Program-made: the position numbers and the translations under genes
NCBI RefSeq assembly: GCF_016427605.1
Contig: NZ_JAELXQ010000014.1
Coordinates: forward strand, 37,528-101,527
DNA from: Ochrobactrum sp. Q0168
Lineage (GTDB): Bacteria > Pseudomonadota > Alphaproteobacteria > Rhizobiales > Rhizobiaceae
DNA length: 64,000 nt
Direction: 5' to 3'
In this document: positions 26,462-35,755 of the stretch, one piece after another
Position numbering within the stretch: the stretch's first letter is position 1
How the letters are laid out: each line of letters opens with the position of its first letter
The notes under the pieces: model-generated
What the model saw: the letters and a program-made list of their open reading frames with translations, nothing else
Database searches by the model: none
Told to the model about the DNA's origin: nothing

Positions 26462-28507
26462 TCAAAGCGAGCTGCATATTCTTATTGCGTCCAACATCGC
26501 GGAGTGAATGTTGCGACTGGCAAGAGCATCTCCTATCCGGTGAAGCTCAAATCCAGGTCTTTCGCAGATAGGCTGACGCGTGGCGTCAACCATAGCGCGC
26601 AGGTCGGTCACACCGTCGTTTGAAGAATGGGATCGCAGTGCTTCGAAAACTTCGTTGGACGGAACACTTCCTTGCTCCACGACAACATGATCGACCACAA
26701 TCGTTTCTGCTTCTCGCGTAATATCGTTCACAAGCGTTGCGATCAGTCGATTGTCCTGGCGGTGGACTTCCGTCAAACGTGTTTCGGTTTTGGGATAAAG
26801 GCCAAATTTCAGAAAGAGCTTTTTCCAGCGTACCCGTTCGGCATAAGTCAGTTCTTCACAGATTTGGGCGTCTATGGTGACGAATTTCACCTTGGCGCCA
26901 AAGCCAACGGCCTTCTCGGCCGCCAGCGGAGCCGGATGTCGCCCGGTGCCATCAAAAACAAGAACTTCACCCGATAGCTTGGACTGACCTGCCAGAATAT
27001 CCCACGTGGAGATGCATAGATCTCCGCCGTGCAGAAGATCAATTTGCGGCATACCGCCCGTTGCTAGCAAAACAACATCGGGATTCTGCGCCAGGATTTC
27101 GTTTTCATCAAGATAGGCATTCGTTTGGAGGGAGGCGCCGAGACGATTAAGTTCAGCCACGCGCCACTCAACTATGCCGATGAGGTCACCGCGCCACGAA
27201 CCCTTCGCGCCAAGAAGAAGCTGGCCGCCGAAATCGGATGCCGCTTCAAACAACGAAACCTCATGACCCCGTTCCGCGCATATTCTGGCAGCCTCAAGGC
27301 CTGCGGGCCCCCCGCCAACCACGACGACCTTACGTTTGGTGCTTTCGGTTTTAGTAAAGACCTGAGGCAGGACTGTTTCTCTTCCCGTTGCCGGATTATG
27401 AAGACACGCGGGACGATGCGGCGACTGGCAATGTGTAGCGCCTACGCATGGCCGGATTTCGCTTTCTCGTCCCGACGCTATCTTACTTGCAAGGTATGGA
27501 TCAGCGATCTGCGCTCTGGTCATGCCCGCCATATCCATTTTGCCTTCGCGGATAGCGTACCGGGCGGAAGCAGCATCGGAAATACGTGCGGCATGGAATA
27601 CCGGAATATCGAGCTCCCGGCGGAACCGTCCGACCGGCTCGACCCAAGGTGCAAGCGGCGATCCCATTCCAGGCATAGCGTCTTCCGCGAGACCACGGGT
27701 CGTGTCCATCATGCCATAAATCGCATTGAAAAAATCGATCCCGCCAATATCGCGAAGTGCTTGTGCAACCTTCAGAGATTCATCGAAACTCATGCCGCCA
27801 TCGGGTCCTTCATCCACTGCCATGCGGATACCAACGATGAAATCATCACCGACGGCCTTTCTGATAGCTTCATGCACCATAAGCGGAAACCGCATTCGGT
27901 TTTCGAGCGATCCGCCGAAGCGATCGGTTCTGCGGTTGGAAATCGGAGACAGGAACTGCCCTATCATGTGACCACCAGCATGCGTTTCGATGCCGTCCAG
28001 CCCTCCCTCCTTGCATCGCAGCGCCGCAGCAGCAAATGCCTTCACAACGCGATTAATATCATGGTCGTCCATCTCTCTTGGGATGCTGCGATGAAGCGTT
28101 TCCCGGAGAGGCGACGGTGCTATCATTGCCAGCCTATCGCCACCATAACTTTCGCCACGTCGACCGAGATGGGTTATCTGACACATGAGCGCTGCGCCGT
28201 GGCGATGCATACGCTCGGCAAACTGCTGAAAATGTGGGATGATGTCATCTGTTCCTACATTAAGTTGCCGAAAGACATTCGGGGAATCGATATCGATATT
28301 GGAGGATCCACCGAACATCGACAGGGCTATTCCACCCTTGGCCTTTTCTTCATGATACCGTTGATAGGCTTCAAGCGGTAGCCCGCTGACCTCCAGACCA
28401 CACGCGTGGCTGGTGCTCATGATGCGATTCCGAAGTTCAAGATGCTTGATTTTCAGCGGCTGCAGCAGTGGGTCATTTTTGACACCGTTTGAGGCATGCT
28501 GGTACAT
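26462..28507 (-). CDS. NADH:flavin oxidoreductase, DgcA / 2,4-dienoyl-CoA reductase-like
   Basis: 681 aa, ATG 28507 with AAGGGAAAA upstream. Residues 1 to about 360 form an Old Yellow Enzyme-type FMN barrel (LKIKHLELRNRIMSTSH, ITHLGRRGES, GIETHAGGHMIGQFLSP). Then comes an iron-sulfur segment, and residues about 395-640 carry an FAD/NAD fold (VVVVGGGPAGLEAARICAERG). FadH and trimethylamine dehydrogenase have four cluster cysteines beginning CxxC. Here the segment reads CVGATHC, so the second is Ala, as I recall for dimethylglycine/stachydrine demethylase relatives. It may oxidatively demethylate an N-methylated compound; inference. Confidence 0.85.
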   Translation of the reverse strand: MYQHASNGVKNDPLLQPLKIKHLELRNRIMSTSHACGLEVSGLPLEAYQRYHEEKAKGGIALSMFGGSSNIDIDSPNVFRQLNVGTDDIIPHFQQFAERMHRHGAALMCQITHLGRRGESYGGDRLAMIAPSPLRETLHRSIPREMDDHDINRVVKAFAAAALRCKEGGLDGIETHAGGHMIGQFLSPISNRRTDRFGGSLENRMRFPLMVHEAIRKAVGDDFIVGIRMAVDEGPDGGMSFDESLKVAQALRDIGGIDFFNAIYGMMDTTRGLAEDAMPGMGSPLAPWVEPVGRFRRELDIPVFHAARISDAASARYAIREGKMDMAGMTRAQIADPYLASKIASGRESEIRPCVGATHCQSPHRPACLHNPATGRETVLPQVFTKTESTKRKVVVVGGGPAGLEAARICAERGHEVSLFEAASDFGGQLLLGAKGSWRGDLIGIVEWRVAELNRLGASLQTNAYLDENEILAQNPDVVLLATGGMPQIDLLHGGDLCISTWDILAGQSKLSGEVLVFDGTGRHPAPLAAEKAVGFGAKVKFVTIDAQICEELTYAERVRWKKLFLKFGLYPKTETRLTEVHRQDNRLIATLVNDITREAETIVVDHVVVEQGSVPSNEVFEALRSHSSNDGVTDLRAMVDATRQPICERPGFELHRIGDALASRNIHSAMLDAIRICSSL

Positions 28508-28601
28508 CGCTTTTCCCTTTGGTTTATAGAAACCCGTTCACACCTGGCGCTCGGCCTGGCATGTTCCTGATGCTACTGATGATTGTCGTGTCGTAATACG
28601 G

Positions 28602-29357
28602 CTAGAATATCTGACTTAAGAACTGTTGGGTCCGAGGATCCTTGGCTGAGGTAAAGAACTCTTTCGGTGGAGCATGCTCGACGATCACACCTCGATCAGT
28701 GAAGTAGATGTGATCGGCCACTTCGCGTGCGAAGCCCATTTCATGGGTAACCAGAATGCAGGTCATCCCGTCGGACGCGAGTTCCTTTATCGTCGCCAAA
28801 ACTTCCTTGACGGTTTCAGGATCGAGCGCTGCGGTAACTTCATCGAAAAGCATAACGTCAGGACGCATGGCCAGGCTTCGCGCGATGGCGACACGTTGCT
28901 GCTGGCCACCTGACAGCTGGCCGGGATACTGGTTTTCCTTGCCAGTAAGTTTGACTTTTGCAATCAGAGCACGCGCCCGTTCCTCAACTTCCTGTTTTGG
29001 TTCACGCAGGACTTTGATCGGCGCCATCATGACGTTCTGCAAAACCGTCTTATGCGGAAACAGATTGTACTGCTGAAAGACTATTCCGACCTTTCGCCGC
29101 AATGCGAGCTTGTCGAGCTTGGGATCATTCACCTCCTGCCCTGCGACGATTATCGAGCCCTTCTGCACTGGGCTTAGACCATTGATACAACGAATAAGAG
29201 TCGATTTGCCCGAACCCGACGGACCGATGATGCAGATCACCTCGCCCTTGCGAACATCAAGACTTATCCCTTTGATAACTTCCAGATCGCCATACGCCTT
29301 GTGCACATCCTTTAGAGAAACCAGAGGGGGTGTATCGATATTTTCTTTATGCAGCAT
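28602..29357 (-). CDS. Polar amino-acid-type ABC transporter ATPase (GlnQ/HisP class)
   Basis: 251 aa. Walker A GPSGSGKSTLIRCING near residue 42, the QYNLFPHKTVLQN Q-loop region near 95, signature LSGGQQQRVAIARSLAM near 148, Walker B VMLFDEVTAALD near 170 and LVTHEMGFAREVADH near 205. All are textbook for the PAAT class. It overlaps the upstream permease gene by 11 nt and is the last importer gene of this minus-strand run. Cytoplasmic face of the importer made with the two permeases and the periplasmic protein upstream. Confidence 0.92.
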   Translation of the reverse strand: MLHKENIDTPPLVSLKDVHKAYGDLEVIKGISLDVRKGEVICIIGPSGSGKSTLIRCINGLSPVQKGSIIVAGQEVNDPKLDKLALRRKVGIVFQQYNLFPHKTVLQNVMMAPIKVLREPKQEVEERARALIAKVKLTGKENQYPGQLSGGQQQRVAIARSLAMRPDVMLFDEVTAALDPETVKEVLATIKELASDGMTCILVTHEMGFAREVADHIYFTDRGVIVEHAPPKEFFTSAKDPRTQQFLSQIF

Positions 29358-30183
29358 ATCTTTTCTCCAGTTTCCTTGTCAGAAGCGCGATTGGATAGAT
29401 GTACGCAAAGAACAGACAGAGAAGGAACAGATAGAACGGAAAGAGAAATTCCGGTCGTCCGCCCGACGCTTCCATTGCAGCCTGTGCGTTGGCAACAGAC
29501 TCTCTGACGCTGAAAATAGAAGCCATCGGAGTGGAGAGCGTGAGTAGCGCATACCAGTTCATCCATGGGGGTATTGAACGCCGGAAGCTCTGTGGCAGTA
29601 TGATATTCCAAAGTGTCTGAACACGCGTAAAGCCGAGACTTTCAGCCGATTCCCACTGCCCGGACGGAATGGACCGAACCGATCCGCGGACGATCTCGCT
29701 TATGTTCCCCATGACGGGCAATGCAAAAGCAACGGTTGCTTTCATCCAGCCGGGAAACGGTATCACAATCCCGCCCGGAAGGCGAAAATCCTCTGGCATC
29801 ATATACATGGCGATAAAGAGAATAACGAGCCAAGGCGAGTTTCTCAGGAGATGCGTCAACAGGCGCGCGATAGCTCTTACCGGCCAGAACAAGCTAATCT
29901 GCATGAGACCGAGTAAAATTCCGAGAACGGTCGCCAAGGCCATGGCCAGAAAACTCATGTAGAGGTTTAACAAAAAGCCGCGCAAGATAAATGGAACCCA
30001 ACCGAAAAGTGTCTCGACTGCAGTCGGCGTTCCGGCATTCATTGTTTGCGCATAAGCGACACACAATGATCCGAAAAACATTGCAACGAGAACAATTCCG
30101 TATCGCAACGACAGAGCGCTAGAGAATGCCGTTACGCCGTAATGCGAAGGAACAATTGTGAAAGCGCGCTTATTCATGTCCAT
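29347..30183 (-). CDS. Polar amino-acid-type ABC permease
   Basis: 278 aa from ATG 30183; ATG 30177 is also possible, both overlapping the end of the previous permease gene. It contains a longer N-terminal region with a membrane segment (YGIVLVAMFFGSLCVAYA), then the PAAT permease core (LLNLYMSFLAMALATVLGILLG, FLLRNSPWLVIL in variant form) and the EAA-type loop ESAESLGFTRVQTLWNIILPQ near 185-205. Forms a heteromeric channel with the next listed permease. Confidence 0.9.
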   Translation of the reverse strand: MDMNKRAFTIVPSHYGVTAFSSALSLRYGIVLVAMFFGSLCVAYAQTMNAGTPTAVETLFGWVPFILRGFLLNLYMSFLAMALATVLGILLGLMQISLFWPVRAIARLLTHLLRNSPWLVILFIAMYMMPEDFRLPGGIVIPFPGWMKATVAFALPVMGNISEIVRGSVRSIPSGQWESAESLGFTRVQTLWNIILPQSFRRSIPPWMNWYALLTLSTPMASIFSVRESVANAQAAMEASGGRPEFLFPFYLFLLCLFFAYIYPIALLTRKLEKRYAA

Positions 30184-30925
30184 ACCCCGGTAGTGCCAAA
30201 CGGCGTTCGAGAGCGTGGAGGCCCCAGGCGAGGATACTCACAACCGCGACATAGAACACAAAAAGCACGAGGATCATCTCAGGCACGTTGATGTTGTCCG
30301 ACCAAACCTGATTGAGGACATAGGTCATTTCTGGAACGGCGATAACATAAGCAAGCGAGGTTGTTTTTGCCAAACTCACTAGGTTATTCGTCAAAGCTGG
30401 CAGGCTAATGCGAAACGCCAGTGGAAGTGTCACATACATATAGATTTGCCAGTTCGAAAAGCTGAGGCTTTCAGCCGCTTCTTTTGTCGTTTCAGGAACG
30501 GCTTCCAGGCCAGCCCGGAATATCTCGACGTTGAACGCCCCACCAAAGATACCAAGCGAGATTACAGCCCACCCAAAAGAAGAGATAATGGGCTCGTAAT
30601 ATCCCCCCATGTCTACGGCTGGCGTGAACGCACCTAGGCCGAAGTAGAAAAACAAAAGCTGGATCATCGGAGGTGTATTTCGAAACGCCTGGATATAAGC
30701 ATCAACCGCCACGCGAATTATCGCGCTTTTTGACGTTTGTGCCCAAGCTCCCAACACGCCGATCACCAGCGACAGCAAGATGGAAAACGCCATAAGCCGC
30801 AGTGAAATCAACGCCCCTTCAAGAAAGCGGCTGAACTCGTAGTCGTCATAGAAGACGATAAAGTTCAAGCCCGCAGTCTCGTTCAGATTACGGAAGAAAC
30901 TTGATATATGTTCGATCATCATCAC
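30170..30925 (-). CDS. Polar amino-acid-type ABC permease
   Basis: 251 aa. The PAAT-class core is visible: FLEGALISLRLMAFSILLSL near residue 32, FRNTPPMIQLLFFYFGLG near 80, and the loop TKEAAESLSFSNWQIYMYVTLPLAF (in parts) near 160-185. About five membrane helices. It lies 32 nt downstream of the binding-protein gene in the operon and overlaps the second permease by 14 nt. Confidence 0.91.
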   Translation of the reverse strand: MMMIEHISSFFRNLNETAGLNFIVFYDDYEFSRFLEGALISLRLMAFSILLSLVIGVLGAWAQTSKSAIIRVAVDAYIQAFRNTPPMIQLLFFYFGLGAFTPAVDMGGYYEPIISSFGWAVISLGIFGGAFNVEIFRAGLEAVPETTKEAAESLSFSNWQIYMYVTLPLAFRISLPALTNNLVSLAKTTSLAYVIAVPEMTYVLNQVWSDNINVPEMILVLFVFYVAVVSILAWGLHALERRLALPGYGHE

Positions 30926-30957
30926 TCCGAGCTACTGCTGATCAGAAAGCACCGGCC

Positions 30958-31818
30958 TTACTCTTTCGGCTCGAGGTAAGCGGTATCCCAATGGAGCTTC
31001 TTAGTCTGCTCGGTGAACCAATCAGACGGTGCTACACTCCATTTCTTGGCGAGTTCAATCAGCGTACCATCAGCTTGCCAGCGATATGCCATACCCGCCA
31101 TGAATGCGCCCCAGCCCTTATCGCGTTCTTCAAGCGGGACAGCAGCAGCCCACGGATTATTATAGAGGGCCTGAACAGGCATTTCGTAATCTTGCCACTC
31201 TGGTGTCTCGAGATCAGCCATGATGCTGACATCATCGTAGACCCAAGCAATGCAACGTCCAGCACGCAGAGCTTCCTTACCTTCGGAATTTCCGGTAAAT
31301 GCGATCAGCTTTGCTTTCAGTTGCCGTTCGACTTGTTGATTATAGTAGTTTCCCTGCTTTCCGCACACCGGCTTTCCGGCAATGTCGTCCCAGCTTTTGA
31401 TAACACCCTTCTTGGCAAGCAAGGTCGGCCCCGAGGCCCAGTAAGCGGGTTCAATAATGCCGATGACCTTACGACGTTCCGCAGTATCATACATACCGCC
31501 GACAATCAGATCGATCCGGTTCTGCTGGAGGAACTGCATGCGGTTCGCAGATGTAATAATGACGGGCTCTAGTTTGACACCCAGCGCATCCGAGACGCTC
31601 TTGGCGAGATCAACTTCGATACCTTGAAGATTGCCGTCCGCACCTGGGAAAGACCAGGGCTTGAAAGCCCCTTGCAAACCAACACGGAGAGTGCCGCGCT
31701 CCAGGATTTCCTTCAATCGCTCGCCATCAGCACGAGCCTGGCTCGCAAAAAGCGAAATCGCCATAGTAAGCGTGGAAACTGCCACCAAAGCAAGATTTTG
31801 ATGTCTGCGCATACCCAT
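30958..31818 (-). CDS. Polar amino-acid-type substrate-binding protein (SBP family 3)
   Basis: 286 aa from ATG 31818 with GAGGAG upstream. Signal peptide of about 30 residues ending SQARA. The mature N-terminus RLKEILERGTLRVGLQGAFKPWSF is the classical family-3 start; GIEVDLAKSVSDALG and DLIVGGMYDTAERRKVI follow. The ligand is unknown; the setting with a GlpD-like enzyme and amine-type oxidases argues for an organic amine or hydroxy-acid rather than a common amino acid, but this is inference. Confidence 0.9.
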   Translation of the reverse strand: MGMRRHQNLALVAVSTLTMAISLFASQARADGERLKEILERGTLRVGLQGAFKPWSFPGADGNLQGIEVDLAKSVSDALGVKLEPVIITSANRMQFLQQNRIDLIVGGMYDTAERRKVIGIIEPAYWASGPTLLAKKGVIKSWDDIAGKPVCGKQGNYYNQQVERQLKAKLIAFTGNSEGKEALRAGRCIAWVYDDVSIMADLETPEWQDYEMPVQALYNNPWAAAVPLEERDKGWGAFMAGMAYRWQADGTLIELAKKWSVAPSDWFTEQTKKLHWDTAYLEPKE

Positions 31819-31845
31819 TTCAGTTCACTCCTCTTTTTTGTTTCG

Positions 31846-33360
31846 TTAGGATTTTGCAGGCTCTCCCGAACGGTGAATTTCCCGTTGGTATTGAAGAAAC
31901 TTGTCTACTTCGCGCTCGATCTGCTCTGGCTCCCATCCTAGCAAATCCGCGATTTCATTCGCCACATTGGTGGCAGTGGCGCGGTCTATATGCTGCCCCC
32001 AACCTATGCCGCTACGGGTATAGAAGATACCTTTCAAATCCCGGGCATGTTCCCGCAAGACATAATGCTGAAACGACGGAGTGTCTTCATCAGCGCCCGA
32101 CGTGTTCGACTGTTTCATTTGACTTGTTTGCCGATCACGCCGCATCGGAATATTTGCTTCAACCGTTGCCAGTAGCTCCCGCCCTGCACTCATATGGCTC
32201 ATGACCGGTCCGGCAGTCATCGCAAAAATTCCCGGATGGCCTTTGTCCTTCAAATCATGGATATGCCGAACTCTGTCACCGTCAGGGTTTTTGGGATTAA
32301 AGGTCAACGGCCGCACACCGGCCCAGGTAAATTCGACATTCTGTTTCGTCAGCTTAAGAGCAGGAAGAAGAAAATTGATTTCATCGAGTAGAAACTCAAT
32401 ATCGACGTCATCTGCCATAACGTTACTGGCGTCGCCTTCGAAATAGGTTTCGGTCGGGCCAATATGATAAAGGTCCTCCTTGAACGGCAGACAATAGATC
32501 GGCATTCCCAATCGATTAAGCGCCGCAACCCCGTGACCACGATAATAATCCGGAAGACGAACGACTATATGCGCGCCTTTCGTCCCGTGAATCAGACGAT
32601 CATTCCCCTCCCCGGATATCTGTAGAACGTCATCGATCCAAGTTCCGGCAAGATTGAGAATGATAGGTGCGAACACGCTGCTTATTTCACGATCTGCAGA
32701 GCTAAGATCGACCCGCCACAGCCCATCAGAGTTTTTTTCTCTGATGCTCGCACTGGTGAACAAACGGACATCAGCGCCTAGCTTCTCTGCTTCGATGGCC
32801 GCATCGACGCAAAGCCTATCGGGCCAGTCCATGATGTATTCGCGGTAAGTCGCTATCGACTTCAGTTGTTTCCGATCTCGAAGGTCCTTTGCCAAAGGCA
32901 CTGAGCTATCAAAGTTGCGCTTGTGCCGTTGGTACTCCAGCGGCAGTCGCCCCGATCCAAGACGCTTCAAGAGCGAAAGCCCAATATCCAGGTGCCATCC
33001 ACGCAGATCATCCGCTTCGTATAAAGGAAAGCACATTTTGAAAGGCTTGCATCGCATTGGTTGGAGACGCACCAGTTCTTCCCGCGCATTCATAGCGGCA
33101 CGCGCCATGGAAATCGCGTTCTTCAACTTCAAAGGCGACGATACGAACGTGCGGACCGGATGTCTCGTCTCAAAATATCTGAGACCGCAGTGGAGTATCC
33201 TGGACGATCTGCTCGACGCGCCGTTTGCGAAATCACCCTTTTCAACAAGCAAGACCTTGAACCCAGCGGCGGAGAGTTCGCGGACAGCGCTGGTACCGTT
33301 GATACCGCCGCCAATGACGATCACATCATAACTTTCGTCCCGCGTGGCCTCCATCCTCAT
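31846..33360 (-). CDS. FAD-dependent glycerol-3-phosphate dehydrogenase-like protein (GlpD family)
   Basis: 504 aa, ATG 33360 with AGGGAG upstream. The FAD motif VIVIGGGINGTSAVRELSAAG (residues about 14-34, in two parts) and the GlpD hallmark DFANGASSRSSRILHCGLRYFE near 43-63 are clear. Canonical GlpD has IHGG where this protein has LHCG. It is the first gene of a minus-strand operon with a polar amino-acid-type importer, an unusual home for respiratory glycerol-3-phosphate dehydrogenase, so it probably oxidises a different hydroxy or amino substrate. An LTTR-type dyad lies about 80 nt upstream. Confidence 0.83.
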   Translation of the reverse strand: MRMEATRDESYDVIVIGGGINGTSAVRELSAAGFKVLLVEKGDFANGASSRSSRILHCGLRYFETRHPVRTFVSSPLKLKNAISMARAAMNAREELVRLQPMRCKPFKMCFPLYEADDLRGWHLDIGLSLLKRLGSGRLPLEYQRHKRNFDSSVPLAKDLRDRKQLKSIATYREYIMDWPDRLCVDAAIEAEKLGADVRLFTSASIREKNSDGLWRVDLSSADREISSVFAPIILNLAGTWIDDVLQISGEGNDRLIHGTKGAHIVVRLPDYYRGHGVAALNRLGMPIYCLPFKEDLYHIGPTETYFEGDASNVMADDVDIEFLLDEINFLLPALKLTKQNVEFTWAGVRPLTFNPKNPDGDRVRHIHDLKDKGHPGIFAMTAGPVMSHMSAGRELLATVEANIPMRRDRQTSQMKQSNTSGADEDTPSFQHYVLREHARDLKGIFYTRSGIGWGQHIDRATATNVANEIADLLGWEPEQIEREVDKFLQYQREIHRSGEPAKS

Positions 33361-33439
33361 TTAACTGCTCCCTTCCTCGGCGTCGGGCGAGTACAGCAGC
33401 TAATTCGGAATGCTCAAAATAAAAAAATCGGCCTCCTAT

Positions 33440-33454
33440 ATGCAGTAAATGCAT
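33440..33454. promoter_or_regulatory. LysR-type box (T-N11-A) upstream of GlpD-like operon
   Basis: ATGCAGTAAATGCAT is a 5+5+5 dyad containing T-N11-A (TGCA...TGCA), the consensus form of LysR-regulator binding sites. It lies 80 nt upstream of the GlpD-like start and downstream of the adjacent LysR gene, which is the obvious candidate regulator of this operon. Confidence 0.5.
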
Positions 33455-33502
33455 AATGGATTGAGCCCCCCGGAAGTCTGGCAACTTAACGATTCCTATC
33501 CG

Positions 33503-34408
33503 TCAAAAGTACGGCAACTTCGCCAACACTGCGTCTCGCTCGCTGAAAAGAAGGTCCAGAAGCGCTTCCGACACGCGACTTTGTGGACGGGAATAAGGGC
33601 GAAGAAGCGCCACGTTGAACGGTATTTTTGGCAGGAATGGCACCAGCGTTACCCGATCATCAAGTTGGTGAATGGCCGTGTAAGGGTCTATAAGCGCGAC
33701 CCCCAGGCCAATTTTGGCAAATTCATATGCCGCAGCGGAAATCGTTGTTTCATAAGTTGGGTCAAGTTTTTCACCCGCAGCGCGGAATGCCTGCGCAATA
33801 ATCGGGCCAGCTGCGGTGAATGACGCAAATGATACAAATGGTACGTTTCGAAGATCCAGTGGTTCGATTTTGTCGCGGCTCGCGAGATGGTGGTCACGTG
33901 GAACCGCAGCAATATAAGCGGCATCGCTGAAAACTTCTGTTTGAAAGCCAGATCTGCGGAATGGGAGTTCTGCAAGACCAAAATCCAGCTGTTGGGACGC
34001 CGCCCATTCTTCGATCTTGGCAGAAAGCCGTATATTCAGCTGCACACGTGTTTGAGGCCAGCCATCTTTAAATTTCTTTAGCGCCTGGGGCATGAAACTT
34101 ATCCCAAGGGCGGGCATAACAGCCGCGGTTATACGGCTGGTTTCACCTTCGGCGACGGTTGCCGCGAAATTTCTCAAAGAATCGAGAGATGTATACGCTC
34201 TATCGATTTCATCCAGAAGAAGGTGGGCAACCGATGTCGGCGTGATCAACCCTTTTCTGCGCTCAAACAAGGTGACACCCAACTCGGTTTCAAGCTTGTT
34301 CAGAAGCCGACTGACGGCGGGTTGACTTCGCCCAATAAGTTCAGCAGCGGCGCTTACCGTTCCAGTTAGCATCACTGCCCGGAAGGCTGAAAAGTAGATG
34401 AGGTTCAT
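33503..34408 (-). CDS. LysR family transcriptional regulator
   Basis: 301 aa from ATG 34408, which has GGGAAG 5 nt upstream; a start at 34444 or 34447 would add about 12 residues. Helix-turn-helix: FSAFRAVMLTGTVSAAAELI near residues 6-25 and RSQPAVSRLLNKLETELG after it. The C-terminal effector domain (VTAAVMPALGISFMP in variant form) is full length. It sits between an enolase-superfamily gene and the GlpD-like operon on one strand and likely controls one or both. Confidence 0.88.
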   Translation of the reverse strand: MNLIYFSAFRAVMLTGTVSAAAELIGRSQPAVSRLLNKLETELGVTLFERRKGLITPTSVAHLLLDEIDRAYTSLDSLRNFAATVAEGETSRITAAVMPALGISFMPQALKKFKDGWPQTRVQLNIRLSAKIEEWAASQQLDFGLAELPFRRSGFQTEVFSDAAYIAAVPRDHHLASRDKIEPLDLRNVPFVSFASFTAAGPIIAQAFRAAGEKLDPTYETTISAAAYEFAKIGLGVALIDPYTAIHQLDDRVTLVPFLPKIPFNVALLRPYSRPQSRVSEALLDLLFSERDAVLAKLPYF

Positions 34409-34568
34409 CCCTACTTCCCAGTTTTGTTTCCCTGGCTTCTTCATCAAATATCATCCCAGCATTTCAGTTGTGGCACACACTCGCCTACAACAGTGCCAAG
34501 GGCAAACGAAATAGCAGACAATACCGATGTTTGATTGCAGTTCACCCGTCAGTATGAAGTAACGGCGT

Positions 34569-35729
34569 TTATCGGATAACAGCCCAAAGATGTTCCTTCA
34601 TTACAGCCTCATGCAGCTCGACTCCAAACCCAATGTCTTCTGAGATCGGAAGGCGTCCGTTCCTGACTGTTTCCTCAAAGGGCACGGTAGCCACTTCAAT
34701 ATATCCCGGTATGTCAGCCCAATATGGGAAATGTTCTTGAACATAAAAATTGGGCAAACAGGCGCTCATGTGAGTCGCGATGTTGGCTGCGATAGAACTT
34801 CCGCACACATGCGGCTGCACCTTCAAACCGTAGGCGTCAGCCATCGCTGATATTTTATGGACTTCCGCGAAACCACCCGCATTGCCAATATCGGGCTGCA
34901 ATATACTGATCGCACGTCTCTCAAGAAGATCGCGAAAACCTTGTCTGAGATAGTGCCGCTCTCCAGTCGCAATTGGAATATCAATCGACGAAGCGACTTG
35001 AGACAACGCACCGAGGTCGCCGGGATCGGTGATTTCCTCCACAAACTCGATATCATATTCTTTGATACGCTCACAAAACCGCATGGTGTCTGCGATAGAA
35101 ATGCCGCCACCCAAATCAAGCATAAGCCTGATATCGGAACCGATCGCCTTTCGTACGTCGCGCACGCGTTCGATTCCAGCGGTGACGGCGTCACGATTGT
35201 CAGAGTATCGACCATTTGGATGCCGCAATGTTCCATTTGGCTGTATCTGCGCCAACGGATAGATCTTCAGGGCATAATGTCCGTCGTCAACAGCGTCGGC
35301 AGCTTTTCTAATCAGGTCTGAGTTGGATGTCGCTCCGAAATACCAGCCATTCGCATAGTAGTTCAGTTCATCGCGAATTTTTCCGCCAAAGAGTTCATAT
35401 ACTGGCACATTCAACGCTCTGGCGCGAATATCCCAAAGCGCCTGTTCTATGGCGCTCATCCCGGCACAAGCAATTCCGCCGGGGTTCTTTAACCAGAACG
35501 CCTGGTCGTACATGTCCGAAACGATCCGATTGATGTACAGTGGGTTAACCCCCAGCAAAAACCGTTCGCTCAGATCTTTAATCATACCCGCTACAGCCGA
35601 GCCACCGGTTCCATAGGAAATCGCGGCCTCGCCTAATCCAGATATGCCTTCATCCGTCTGAATTTTCACCAGAACGGGCTTCAGGCCCTGTCCGCGCACA
35701 TAGTAAACGTTGACGGACACAATTTTCAT
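34569..35729 (-). CDS. Mandelate racemase / muconate lactonizing enzyme family protein (sugar-acid dehydratase-like)
   Basis: 386 aa, normal for the enolase superfamily. The capping domain is N-terminal (VYYVRGQGLKPVLVKIQTDEG). In the barrel the Lys side is ALKIYPLAQ near residue 165. Metal ligands are in MLDLGGG near 215, FVEEITDP near 242 and ATGERHY near 265. The His-Asp dyad of the mandelate-racemase subgroup is seen as LQPDIGNAGG near 290 and VQPHVCGSSIA near 315. Most relatives are dehydratases for acid sugars such as galactonate. Substrate not determinable. An 84-aa orphan gene lies 26 nt upstream in the same direction. Confidence 0.87.
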   Translation of the reverse strand: MKIVSVNVYYVRGQGLKPVLVKIQTDEGISGLGEAAISYGTGGSAVAGMIKDLSERFLLGVNPLYINRIVSDMYDQAFWLKNPGGIACAGMSAIEQALWDIRARALNVPVYELFGGKIRDELNYYANGWYFGATSNSDLIRKAADAVDDGHYALKIYPLAQIQPNGTLRHPNGRYSDNRDAVTAGIERVRDVRKAIGSDIRLMLDLGGGISIADTMRFCERIKEYDIEFVEEITDPGDLGALSQVASSIDIPIATGERHYLRQGFRDLLERRAISILQPDIGNAGGFAEVHKISAMADAYGLKVQPHVCGSSIAANIATHMSACLPNFYVQEHFPYWADIPGYIEVATVPFEETVRNGRLPISEDIGFGVELHEAVMKEHLWAVIR

Positions 35730-35755
35730 TTTTCAAACCTCACCCGGGAGAACAC

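Noticed and set aside
25395..26477. Minus-strand 360-codon ORF opposite the FAD oxidoreductase
   Set aside because: Antisense to a gene with FAD-binding motifs; no family signature.
27125..28381. Plus-strand 418-codon ORF opposite the DgcA-like gene
   Set aside because: The minus-strand frame has clear FMN and FAD motifs; the plus-strand frame has a Cys/Arg/Ser-rich composition typical of antisense shadows.
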